This document shows, one piece after another, positions 34,922 through 43,650 of a stretch of 64,000 nucleotides of DNA. This DNA is from Vibrio sp. CB1-14 (GTDB lineage: Bacteria; Pseudomonadota; Gammaproteobacteria; Enterobacterales; Vibrionaceae): contig NZ_CP115920.1 in the NCBI RefSeq assembly GCF_040412085.2, forward strand, positions 372,001-436,000, written 5' to 3'. Each line of letters starts with the position of its first letter. Within the stretch, counting starts at the first letter, position 1. The notes below the pieces were generated by a model. That model was not told the origin of the DNA, did no database searches, and worked only from the letters and a program-made list of their open reading frames with translations. The translations under genes and the position numbers were made by a program.

Positions 34922-36649
34922 ATGGAAGGTCAAGTGCAAGTCGCAGACTCTACCCCCATAAATCTTCATGTCGATCACCTCTATTTATCATCATCAATCT
35001 TGTTACTTTCCGGTTGGTTTGTAGCTGAAGAGTTCACAGAGAATGTTCGTTTGTTTCACAAGCAAGATGAGTTGAATCAGCATACATTGCTTGTTCCCAG
35101 AATGGATGTTGTAGCGGCTCTAAACTTAACGGATGAGACTTTTTGTTCCGGCTTTGTTTGTATAGCAGATGTTTCTCATTGCGACGATGATATCGAGATT
35201 TCAATTAATGGACATATAACCTCGCTGTCAGCTTTTGATGGAAGTCTATGTGACAACCCCGAACACATCTTACAGGCTACGGGGGCATTACGAAGTCAAT
35301 TTTTAGCTCAAATTGACCAGCAGAGTATTGCCGCTCAAACAGAAAAAGCACGAAGCTGCATTGACGTATGCGAACTATTAGATGGTAATTTGTTGCTTCT
35401 GGATGGTTGGGTTTTGGATGAAAGTTATGTTGATGCCGTTGTCACTAATGTCTTTGGAGAGAAGCAAGACCTTACTTTCAATACGATTCGCTTTGCGCGG
35501 CCAGATGTTTCGGAAGAGTTAGAGCTTTTGGATGTAAGTCAAAAAATTGGCATTAGTATAGTCAGTAGGTTGACTATTGCTACACAAGGGTTGAGTGTTG
35601 AATTGCGCTCTAGGAATAGTCAGCCTTTTGAGGTGACGGTTAAATCAAGTGACAGAAAGCTGGAATCGCAACCCTTACTCAAAAAGCAACTAGACAGAAC
35701 AGATGTATACCAAAAGGACTTTCTAAATTCTGGATGTAGAAACATCTCAAATGTTGTTCAGGCTATCTGGAACTCTGAGGAAAAAAATGCCGGATTAGAG
35801 TCAGTAACGACGATGAAAGTATACGGTCGAGATATTCCCGAGCCCATGGTTTCCATTATCATTCCAATATATGGTCGCTACGATTTTATACAGCATCAGA
35901 TGCTCGCATTTAGTGAGGATGTTGATATGCACAATCATGAAATCATCTATGTTCTTGATGACCCCAAGATTGAGAGAGAGTTTGGGATTGCGGCCAATGG
36001 TGTTTTCCAAGCATTCAAATATAGCTTTAAAACCGTATATGCGGGGCTAAACCTTGGTTTTTCTGGTGCAAATAACCTTGGGGCTAGCATTGCTAAGGGC
36101 AAATACATATTGGCACTCAACTCGGATGTTATGCCAACGACGACAGGATGGCTTTCCCGTTTAGTAGCTAAATATCAGCAGACTGACGATTGTGGCGTGT
36201 TAGGTACACGCTTGGTATATGAAGATGATACCTTGCAACACTTGGGGATGGAGTATGTTCAGGACCCATATTACCCGGGCATATGGATGAACCAGCATCC
36301 TTATAAAGGTATGCCATCTTCACTTTTTCCATCTCAACAAGTGCGATCTGTTGAATCTGTGACAGGGGCATGCATGCTAATGGAAAAGGCTTTGTTTGAC
36401 AAAGTTAATGGATTCGACACTGGTTACGTTATTGGTGATTTTGAAGATTCTGACTTGTGCTTAAAAGTATCTGAGCAGGACAAGAAAATATATCTCGATT
36501 CTGAAGAAAAGCTTGTCCACTTGGAACGTTTGTCGCAAAGCCTAGTGGATAGTGGGGACTGGAAGTTTAAATTAACCATTTTGAATGGTACACGACAAAG
36601 AAATAAGTGGGATAAAAAAATTTTAGAGGTAAAGGCAGCCAATGCGTAA
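34922..36649 (+). CDS. GT2 glycosyltransferase with two N-terminal beta modules
   Basis: A 575-residue protein. Residues about 12-95 and 140-235 are two related beta-rich modules with a SGWFVAEE or DGWVLDES core followed by RMDVV or RPDVS, a layout also found as a stand-alone protein at 43028-43438. Residues about 305-575 are a GT2 domain: VSIIIPIYGRY at about 308, NLGFSGANNLGAS, LNSDVMP as the metal-binding region and GDFEDSDLCLK as the C-terminal acidic motif. The ATG at 34922 has little ribosome site; GTG 34934 with GGAAGG upstream is an alternative. It leads a four-gene operon and overlaps the GT4 gene by eight bases. Confidence 0.82.
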   Translation: MEGQVQVADSTPINLHVDHLYLSSSILLLSGWFVAEEFTENVRLFHKQDELNQHTLLVPRMDVVAALNLTDETFCSGFVCIADVSHCDDDIEISINGHITSLSAFDGSLCDNPEHILQATGALRSQFLAQIDQQSIAAQTEKARSCIDVCELLDGNLLLLDGWVLDESYVDAVVTNVFGEKQDLTFNTIRFARPDVSEELELLDVSQKIGISIVSRLTIATQGLSVELRSRNSQPFEVTVKSSDRKLESQPLLKKQLDRTDVYQKDFLNSGCRNISNVVQAIWNSEEKNAGLESVTTMKVYGRDIPEPMVSIIIPIYGRYDFIQHQMLAFSEDVDMHNHEIIYVLDDPKIEREFGIAANGVFQAFKYSFKTVYAGLNLGFSGANNLGASIAKGKYILALNSDVMPTTTGWLSRLVAKYQQTDDCGVLGTRLVYEDDTLQHLGMEYVQDPYYPGIWMNQHPYKGMPSSLFPSQQVRSVESVTGACMLMEKALFDKVNGFDTGYVIGDFEDSDLCLKVSEQDKKIYLDSEEKLVHLERLSQSLVDSGDWKFKLTILNGTRQRNKWDKKILEVKAANA

Positions 36650-37871
36650 AGTACTAGTCATCGCTCACGGACACCCTGAATTGAATAAAGGTGGGGGAGA
36701 GCAGGCCGCATATCACTTCTACAAGGAGTGTTTAAAACAAGGTGATGATGCTTATTTTTTAGCAAGAACCGATGCTATTCCACATGGTGGAGCTGCTTTT
36801 TCCATTATCAATCCACCAAGAGAGATTCTCATGCATACCACGCATGATGACCACTTTTTATTTTCTAACATCAAAACTCGCCATTTGTGGGGTGACTTTA
36901 AGGGGTTGCTTGAAAAAATACAGCCTGAGGTTATCTATATTCATCATTATTTCCACCTTGGTATTGAAGTAATAAAAGTAATTAAGGACACACTTCCAAA
37001 TTGCAAGATTGTAATGACACTACATGAGTATCATGCAATATGTGCGAACGGTGGGTTAATGAAAAAGAGCAGCGGTGAGCTTTGTTATCGTTCAGGTACT
37101 TTAGATTGTAGCCGTTGCTTTAAAGGATCTACGTTTGGTCCAGGCGAGTTTTATCTCAGAAAGCGTTATATCCAGACCTTCTTTAAATTAATTGATCACT
37201 TTGTTAGCCCTTCTGCATTTCTAAAAAAAAGGTACGTAGAGTGGGGGATCGCAAGTGAAAAGATCACGGTTATAGAGAATGGTCAGCCGACACTGAATAT
37301 TTCCGAATCTGAAAAAGGAAGTTCAGACTCGCTAAGTCTCTGTTATATAGGGCAGATTAACCCTAATAAAGGGCTTGATGTGCTTTTAGAAGCCATCACT
37401 CTATTACCAGAAGAGATAAAACAACGTGTTCAGGTTGATGTTCATGGTTCTGGGCTTGAAAACCAGAGTCCTGACTATCAAAAAAAGATACAGAAACTGG
37501 TTAAGAAAAGTAAGAAATCAGTAAGATTGCATGGGCGATATCAAGCGGAAGACGTCGGTAACATTCTGAGTTCGGCTCAATGGCTAATCGTCCCTTCTAT
37601 TTGGTGGGAAAACTCACCGATGGTCATTCAAGAATCTTTGAACTGTGGTGTACCACTTATTGTGAGCGACATTGGTGGAATGGCCGAGAAAGTAGAAAAC
37701 AATGTAACAGGTTTGCACTTTAGAGTAGGTAAGCCCCTGGCTTTGGCTAATCGAATCGTCCAGATTGCTGAAGATAAAGATCTCCACACTCAGCTTGCAA
37801 GTAACATTACACCACCTCTGAGTCTCGCTGACGCCTACAAGAAAACAATGGATATTGTAAAGCAATGTTAA
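36642..37871 (+). CDS. GT4-family glycosyltransferase
   Basis: A 409-residue GT-B enzyme with an N-terminal acceptor half (HPELNKGGGEQAAYHFYKE at about 10-28) and a cysteine-containing loop (CYRSGTLDCSRCFKG at about 147-161, possibly a small metal site seen in some GT4 capsule enzymes). The donor half has YIGQINPNKGLDVLLEA at about 232-248 and PSIWWENSPMVIQESL at about 318-333, holding the conserved E-x7-E region. It transfers a sugar to the growing polysaccharide on the inner face of the membrane. Overlap with both neighbours shows an operon. Confidence 0.88.
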   Translation: MRKVLVIAHGHPELNKGGGEQAAYHFYKECLKQGDDAYFLARTDAIPHGGAAFSIINPPREILMHTTHDDHFLFSNIKTRHLWGDFKGLLEKIQPEVIYIHHYFHLGIEVIKVIKDTLPNCKIVMTLHEYHAICANGGLMKKSSGELCYRSGTLDCSRCFKGSTFGPGEFYLRKRYIQTFFKLIDHFVSPSAFLKKRYVEWGIASEKITVIENGQPTLNISESEKGSSDSLSLCYIGQINPNKGLDVLLEAITLLPEEIKQRVQVDVHGSGLENQSPDYQKKIQKLVKKSKKSVRLHGRYQAEDVGNILSSAQWLIVPSIWWENSPMVIQESLNCGVPLIVSDIGGMAEKVENNVTGLHFRVGKPLALANRIVQIAEDKDLHTQLASNITPPLSLADAYKKTMDIVKQC

Positions 37872-39004
37872 ACTACTACTTACAGGAAACACAGGCCGCG
37901 GGTGTTGGGGTTCACTTTTTTTCACCAACTATTGGTCAAGTCGCGAACGCCAAAGTGGAGTTTAAAGGTAAGCTGTCTTCATCGAATCGAGTAAAAGGGA
38001 TCCGAGTGGAGTGTTTATCTGAGCAGCATTCGATAGGTGTTGTATGGAGTGCCGCCCCTGATCTTTCCGATGAAGGCACTGCGCATACCTACCGCTTTTC
38101 GTTAGAGGTTGATTCAAAGCAAATCACCGAAGAGCATGACCTTCATTTTTGTGTGTTAGTTGAATATAGCGATACTTGTGACGAAGTGGCATGCGGGTTT
38201 ATCCAAAAAGTCCATCCAGTTGATAGCGTGGTATTTGTGGTAGGTTCGCCAAGAAGTGGTACATCAGCGCTAGGTAAAGGCCTCCGTAAAGGTTTGGAAG
38301 CAAATGCGCACGGAGAGTCCCATGTTATTGAAGGCTTTCAAAGAATATTAGAAACTATTGATGCTTTCTTTGTTCGTTCTAAGACGGCTCAAATAAAAAA
38401 TAACTTGGTCAACGTTTTGCCTTATACCGTTTTGCTTGCAGAGCAAGTCCGCTCACTAAGGCGAGTGTATGAACTTTATTATGGTAACCAGGTTATTCTG
38501 GACAAGACACCGGGTATCCCGATGCTAAAAGCATTGCCTATTGCTCTAATTGCATGGCCAAATGCAAAGGTGGTGTTCTGCAAACGAAGAGCGCTTGAGA
38601 ATGTAAAATCTCGCGAGATAAAGTTTCCTGCTGTCAGCTTTGAGGCGCATCTAGCGCAATGGAAGCAATCCTTCATAGCTTGGCGTCAAACAAAACAGCA
38701 GATCAATCAAGCGCTGAAGACCAAAGATTGGGCTATGGAAGTGGATCAAAAGCAGATGTCAGATCACTCGAATCAGGTTGCTTTGCAAGTTTCGACATTT
38801 TTAAATTTGTCCAAACGAGGTCACAATAAGCTTGAAAGAAGCTTAACCAATGATAGGCCTGAGCAAACTTCGGCCCCAACAAAGCAAGCGCGAAACCTTT
38901 CGCAGTTTGGCTGGAGTGAAACGCAGCAACAGGCTCTTGTTAAGGTATGTGGGGATGAATTAAAGCGTCAAGGCTACTCTCTTGATGAACGTTATTACTT
39001 ATAA
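37865..39004 (+). CDS. PAPS-dependent sulfotransferase (Sulfotransfer_3-like)
   Basis: A 379-residue protein. Residues about 1-115 are a beta-rich N-terminal domain of unknown kind, possibly related to the modules of the upstream GT2. The catalytic part starts with FVVGSPRSGTSALGKG at about 124-139, the classical 5'-phosphosulfate-binding loop. KTPGIPMLKALP is at about 212-223, and VVFCKRRALENVKSREI at about 235-251 is the 3'-phosphate strand. It is the clearest sulfotransferase in the window and lies 15 kb from the PAPS-forming cysDNC genes. It probably sulfates a sugar of the locus polysaccharide. Confidence 0.82.
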   Translation: MLNYYLQETQAAGVGVHFFSPTIGQVANAKVEFKGKLSSSNRVKGIRVECLSEQHSIGVVWSAAPDLSDEGTAHTYRFSLEVDSKQITEEHDLHFCVLVEYSDTCDEVACGFIQKVHPVDSVVFVVGSPRSGTSALGKGLRKGLEANAHGESHVIEGFQRILETIDAFFVRSKTAQIKNNLVNVLPYTVLLAEQVRSLRRVYELYYGNQVILDKTPGIPMLKALPIALIAWPNAKVVFCKRRALENVKSREIKFPAVSFEAHLAQWKQSFIAWRQTKQQINQALKTKDWAMEVDQKQMSDHSNQVALQVSTFLNLSKRGHNKLERSLTNDRPEQTSAPTKQARNLSQFGWSETQQQALVKVCGDELKRQGYSLDERYYL

Positions 39005-39018
39005 GGTTGAAACAGAAT

Positions 39019-40017
39019 ATGACTCGTGTGGTAATTCACATAGGAACAGAGAAGACCGGAACGACAAGTGTTCAACACTTTTTTGACCAGAATAGGGCAA
39101 AACTAAAAGAGTTGGGAGTGCTTTACCCTCACGTAGGACCACGAAAAGATGCACACTTTGATCTCGTAAACGAGCTTCATCCATTAGACAACAATGGAAA
39201 ATACATGGAGTTTTTGCCTAAACCGACGACCGACATTGGTTTTTATTGGGGGCAATTACGTCAGCGAATCGAAGATAACCCAGAGAAAACGGTGTTCTTA
39301 AGTGCGGAGCATTTTAGCTCTAGGCTTCGTGATAAAGCACTCGAATATATGTCGGCGTTTTTTTCATCGCTAGGAATCGAACCTGAAATACTGGTCTTTT
39401 TACGTCCACAAGATGAGTTTTTAGAATCGACTTACTCAACGGCGATAAAATCCGGTTCAAGTCAAAGCTTTGAGCAAATGATAGAGAACTATCAAGCACA
39501 AATATTGCGCTATGATTATGAGCAGTTGCTAGCGCTATGGAGCCGCTATTTCGGAAAGCATCATATTAAAGTGATGCGCTATCAAACCTCCGAAGGAGAA
39601 GAAAGAGATGTACGTAAACGAATACTAAACTACTTGTCGGTAAAAGAGTCAGAGACGTTAGACTTTTCACAATCGAAAAGCCTCAATGTTAAGTGGGGGC
39701 GGGATATGCTGGAGTTTGCGCGTTTGTGCAATCTTAATATTAAACCGCGCTTAGGAAACAAAAGGTTGTTGTTTTTAGAGACTTGCAGCAACAAGTTGCC
39801 AGCGAAGCCCAATGAACGACTTTTGACGTTTGAGCAGAGAGAGGCTATTGAGAAATATTTTTCTGCATCCAACAGTCAAGTGGCCATGGATTATTTAGGC
39901 TTGGATACGTTATTTGTCGAGCGGGAGCCTGTAAAAATAGACGAATCTACGCCCGCCCGACCTTTATTAACAAAGCTTAGTTTGATTGAAATGTTGGCTG
40001 AAGAAATGGGCTTTTAG
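39019..40017 (+). CDS. Sulfotransferase-like P-loop protein C
   Basis: A 332-residue protein beginning MTRVVIHIGTEKTGTTSVQ, with the PAPS loop at residues 7-17. VFLRPQDEFLESTYSTAIK at about 120-138 carries the Arg and Ser-x-Tyr of the 3'-phosphate site. This motif pair is complete, unlike in proteins A and B. I prefer ATG 39019, with TAAGG 12 bases upstream, over a TTG at 39007 that would touch the ribosome site. It follows the other sulfotransferase by 14 bases and ends the operon. Confidence 0.75.
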   Translation: MTRVVIHIGTEKTGTTSVQHFFDQNRAKLKELGVLYPHVGPRKDAHFDLVNELHPLDNNGKYMEFLPKPTTDIGFYWGQLRQRIEDNPEKTVFLSAEHFSSRLRDKALEYMSAFFSSLGIEPEILVFLRPQDEFLESTYSTAIKSGSSQSFEQMIENYQAQILRYDYEQLLALWSRYFGKHHIKVMRYQTSEGEERDVRKRILNYLSVKESETLDFSQSKSLNVKWGRDMLEFARLCNLNIKPRLGNKRLLFLETCSNKLPAKPNERLLTFEQREAIEKYFSASNSQVAMDYLGLDTLFVEREPVKIDESTPARPLLTKLSLIEMLAEEMGF

Positions 40018-40082
40018 GCAAGCGAGCTTGATTACGCTTATTTTTCCATTTCAGCAGCCCTATCACAGCACAATCTTAAGGG

Positions 40083-41057
40083 TTACATGTTTTTTCTCAA
40101 CCAGCGCTTTATGGTTGGAATATCGAAACGTGTAACCTGCTTCTCTAGGTCAATCACCTCTCCTTGAAATGGGATGAGTTCACACTTTAGGTCATTAAGC
40201 TGGTTACAGATTGATTGGTTTGTGTTTAGTCTATTGGGATAACGACTGGTACAAATATTTATTATGCGAGATTTTCTTGGTAGAAACACGCCGTTGTGAA
40301 GAGCTGAGCCGTCTAGGCTTGCAAGAGTATGACAACTTCTGTAGAGCGTTAACTGTTGTTCAACACTGAGTTTTTCTGGATGAACAATGATAAAGCCGTG
40401 TTCAATGAAAGCTTGTTCAATCGCTTTTTCATTAACAACCATTCTTTTTCTTTTCTGCAGATTAGAGCGAGATAAGTATACTCTTAGTGTACCATTTTTA
40501 AGTGGGTTTGATATGCGTTTGAAAGTGTTAATGTATTCGCGGTGAGCCTTATTGCCTATATAAAACAATGGCGTTGGAATGTGAAGTGATTCAAACTTAG
40601 TGTTCTCCTTGATAATCAGAGTCTTTGTTGGATCTACACCAGCTCTAGATAAAAATACTTCAGTAAAGGATTTTAATTGTTCTGACTGTATCACAAATTC
40701 ACTAAAAACAAATCCAGTGTAGTTGGTTTTCTCTTGTGCCGCCCATATACGAGATAATGACTCCAGTAAAAAATGACCGTAGTGATAAGTATACGCACCC
40801 AAATATAAATATTGCCCCTTTATTTTATTTGTGATTGATTCTACATAGTGATCCTGAACAGTGCGTGTTATTTCTTGAGGGAATGCTGGTACTCCAGTAT
40901 AGGATGGGTCTTGTCTTAAGCTATCTGTTATTATATTTCCATGGCGGTCATAGATACCACCAGAAAAAGTTTTATTTACCCTGTCAACCTGTGTCGCAAT
41001 CAATGTGGCATTCTTATACTCTGAACATCGTAGTGGATAGTTTTCTATTCGTTTCAT
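40083..41057 (-). CDS. GT61-family (DUF563) glycosyltransferase B
   Basis: A 324-residue paralogue of GT61 A: HYGHFLLES at 92-100, AHREYINTFKRI, a SRSNLQKRK segment and LDGSALHNGVFLP near 258-270, which parallels the donor site in the other copy. It starts one base after the stop of the secreted glycosidase-like gene (TAA-A-ATG), so translation is coupled. It is convergent with sulfotransferase-like gene C, 65 bases away. Acceptor and sugar are unknown. Confidence 0.8.
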   Translation of the reverse strand: MKRIENYPLRCSEYKNATLIATQVDRVNKTFSGGIYDRHGNIITDSLRQDPSYTGVPAFPQEITRTVQDHYVESITNKIKGQYLYLGAYTYHYGHFLLESLSRIWAAQEKTNYTGFVFSEFVIQSEQLKSFTEVFLSRAGVDPTKTLIIKENTKFESLHIPTPLFYIGNKAHREYINTFKRISNPLKNGTLRVYLSRSNLQKRKRMVVNEKAIEQAFIEHGFIIVHPEKLSVEQQLTLYRSCHTLASLDGSALHNGVFLPRKSRIINICTSRYPNRLNTNQSICNQLNDLKCELIPFQGEVIDLEKQVTRFDIPTIKRWLRKNM

Positions 41058-41058
41058 T

Positions 41059-42966
41059 TTATCGGCTCTTTACCTTTATTAGCGTTGCAGACTTTTTTGC
41101 TATTCTCAATGGCCTGGGTATTTTTGTTTCTGGTAAAAAATTATCTGGTAGTGTTTGAGCACTCGCTGTTGGGTTGGCAATAATAATACCATTATCAAAC
41201 AACCTATATGCTATCTCTGCACCGGGAGTGATCTTGAGATTTTTGATAGTAAGGTATTCTGCATCACTTTCAAGTATGAGCGTGGTCGTACCTTTTGGTA
41301 AATTATCAAAGTAGAACCTGGCTATAAAGGGAGAGCTGCCTGTCCATGAGGAAGCTTTCAGTTTGATATCTTCTTGTCGTGTGAGTGTTAAGTAGCTGAT
41401 TCTGTCTTTCGCTAACGTTGAATGAGACATGACCTCGGCACTAATTACTACACCGGATGATTCGGTCAGTTCAATGTCAATCGAGTGCTTAATAGATCTA
41501 CCTTTTCTTTTTAGTAAGATCGACGGTTTTGTGAAATCAATTCTCGGTTTGCTTTCGGATATTAATACTCGTGCTTTACTCTCAACAATATAATATTTCA
41601 TTGTGGTGATCGGTTTGCCCAGCCAATCATAATGGCCATTGCTATGCAACTCTGGCCATTTGTGCAAGGCTTTTCCGTTGGACTTATAGGCAGGAGAAAT
41701 CACGGCGTCCGTTAAAAGAGCAGCAGCGACTTTAAGTTTACGAATGCCCTCCTGATTATAGTTTTGGCTGGGGTTTGGCAGCCCAATTTTGATTACATTT
41801 AATGACGGAGTGCGACTGAACTGAGTCCAATAACGATGTCGGTTAATGCCAGTCGACCATTGATTGAGATCAGGATCGCCATAATTTGGCCACTCTTCGC
41901 TCTCTATACCATTGAGTAAAGTAATCTCTCGTTGCTGTGATAGCTGGTTACCATCTGCTATGAGGATTTTATTGTCGCCAAATGAGTGCCTTAGTTTCTG
42001 TAGCAGTTGCTTAACGCCTAATCGATACTGGGACTGTGCATTTATATCAAGTTGGTTAAATTTACCATCTAAGTGATAGTCAATAGGCGTTTGTCTTGAG
42101 TGGTGTTTACGTCCTCGAGAGTCAGCGAGTACATCAAATGCAATTCCGTCAAAACTTTCCAGAGCTTGACCTGATTTAAACAGTGATAGAAGCTCATTAG
42201 CAAGGATAAGAGAAGGCGCTTCTTTCGCGTCCAAATTTGCAAAGTTATAACGCCATAAGGACTGTGTGCTGGATTTTTTGTAAGGAGCCTGCGCGACATG
42301 AGGTGCTAAATAAACACCATTTTTATAATCTCTAGCCTTAGTGCCATACTGACTTCGCTTAACGGTAATAGTTGATTGGACAGGGTTTATCGATAACAGT
42401 TGAACTTGTTCTGCTTGAGCCCAGTTGAGCTCTTTGTTTTCAGTCAGAGGAACAATAGCGACATCGTCATTGTATTTTGCTCGCTTGCCATGGTTAACAC
42501 GAAAAACGTCAGTATCATCGACACGGATCGTTTGAGTGTTACGAGCGAGTGGTTGCTGTGAATATGTACCAACAAAATATGTCCAAGCTCTTGCCGGATA
42601 GTCACTGGGACGGTAGTTGGGATCTCTTGCATTACCGTTAAAATGAAGAAGCATGAGTTTCTGTGGGTTTCTTTGTTTGTATTTTACAAACTTTCTTTGG
42701 GCTTCATCAGAACGCCCTGGTACTTCTTCATCTAATGCTTTAACGATCATTCCATCTAGTTTAGACCAGCGTTTCTCCCACCTCTCGTAAGGAATATTAG
42801 GGTTTGCTGCACTTCCCTCGACATAGCGGAAGTAAATGGCTTTTGGGTAGTCTGATTGGAGTATGTTTAGTTTCTCAAGTGGTTGAGCATTGGCTATTGA
42901 AGTCATACACCAGCCGAATAGTGCCAGCCGTCGATACTTGTTCGTTATCTGAAAAAACCGTTCCAT
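41059..42966 (-). CDS. Secreted glycoside-hydrolase-like protein, family unclear
   Basis: A 635-residue protein with a signal peptide (about 8-29, ending ANAQP). Residues about 35-460 look like a TIM-barrel glycosidase-like domain: AIYFRYVEG and DGMIVKALDEE early, FDGIAFDVLADSRG at about 272-285, ILIADGNQ at about 340 and LLNGIESEEWPNYGD at about 355-369. Paired acidic residues at strand ends would suit catalysis. Residues about 480-635 look like carbohydrate-binding beta-sandwiches. I do not recognise the family. It may trim or remodel the locus polysaccharide after export. Confidence 0.55.
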   Translation of the reverse strand: MERFFQITNKYRRLALFGWCMTSIANAQPLEKLNILQSDYPKAIYFRYVEGSAANPNIPYERWEKRWSKLDGMIVKALDEEVPGRSDEAQRKFVKYKQRNPQKLMLLHFNGNARDPNYRPSDYPARAWTYFVGTYSQQPLARNTQTIRVDDTDVFRVNHGKRAKYNDDVAIVPLTENKELNWAQAEQVQLLSINPVQSTITVKRSQYGTKARDYKNGVYLAPHVAQAPYKKSSTQSLWRYNFANLDAKEAPSLILANELLSLFKSGQALESFDGIAFDVLADSRGRKHHSRQTPIDYHLDGKFNQLDINAQSQYRLGVKQLLQKLRHSFGDNKILIADGNQLSQQREITLLNGIESEEWPNYGDPDLNQWSTGINRHRYWTQFSRTPSLNVIKIGLPNPSQNYNQEGIRKLKVAAALLTDAVISPAYKSNGKALHKWPELHSNGHYDWLGKPITTMKYYIVESKARVLISESKPRIDFTKPSILLKRKGRSIKHSIDIELTESSGVVISAEVMSHSTLAKDRISYLTLTRQEDIKLKASSWTGSSPFIARFYFDNLPKGTTTLILESDAEYLTIKNLKITPGAEIAYRLFDNGIIIANPTASAQTLPDNFLPETKIPRPLRIAKKSATLIKVKSR

Positions 42967-43027
42967 GGTTCACTCACCGCTAATTTTTAGTTAATGACTA
43001 ATGCTTCCTGACGCTCTTGATATTTGG

Positions 43028-43438
43028 TTATTGGCTATTGATGAGATCCTCGCGTAAAAACGTTACGAGCTTTTCATAGTTCAACGTAAACTCGATAGGC
43101 TCATGATTCACCTTATGCTCATTGATGTACATGTCCGCGCGGATGATCTCAAGTGACTTTTGGGGTAAATCTGGTGCCATTTCAAAAGCGCAGTTTGCTG
43201 TAGCAAGTCCAGCACTGGCTAAATCCTCACGCGATTGGTTAGCAATCACCTCACAAAACACTATGCCATTTAGCTTAAATGCAACATGCACAGGGTGATC
43301 TGGGCGTTTTGTGTCAAATGCCCAACCTTTAACCAGGTGCTTATCTGTAACATCTAGATGATATTGAAAGCTATGAGGTGGAATATAGTTCGAGTCTTTT
43401 GCTGCTTTGTGTTTGATTTTTCTCAGTATGTTGATCAT
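43028..43438 (-). CDS. Small stand-alone protein related to the GT2 N-terminal module
   Basis: A 136-residue protein without signal peptide or membrane segment. The core (VKGWAFDTKRPDHPVHV, then ANQSREDLASAGLATANCAFEM) has the same layout as the two N-terminal modules of the 575-residue GT2: a G-W strand, a strand pair, an (R/S)xDL turn and a small-residue loop. Similar modules precede glycosyl- or sulfotransferase domains in polysaccharide loci. It leads the minus-strand set 43438-40083. The role is unknown; it may bind an acceptor or lipid-linked glycan. Confidence 0.6.
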   Translation of the reverse strand: MINILRKIKHKAAKDSNYIPPHSFQYHLDVTDKHLVKGWAFDTKRPDHPVHVAFKLNGIVFCEVIANQSREDLASAGLATANCAFEMAPDLPQKSLEIIRADMYINEHKVNHEPIEFTLNYEKLVTFLREDLINSQ

Positions 43439-43650
43439 TTTTATTCCGTGAAGAAGTGAAGTGTTTCCATAATGGTATCGAACTTTATTGGCTACCTAAA
43501 GTAAAAACGAATTGATTTCTTTCTATTGTGTTATTTTTGTGAATAGTCTAGTTTCAGTCATTGTCAAATTTTGGTTAGAATTACCCAAGCATTGCTTCAG
43601 ATCAAGTTGATTTCGATGTTAATGTGAATTTTAAAAGAAGAGATATAATT

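Noticed and set aside
43624..43650. GTG start that would lengthen beta-helix copy 1 by nine residues
   Set aside because: The extension puts RRDII in front of a complete signal peptide, and the ribosome site fits the ATG at 43651 better.
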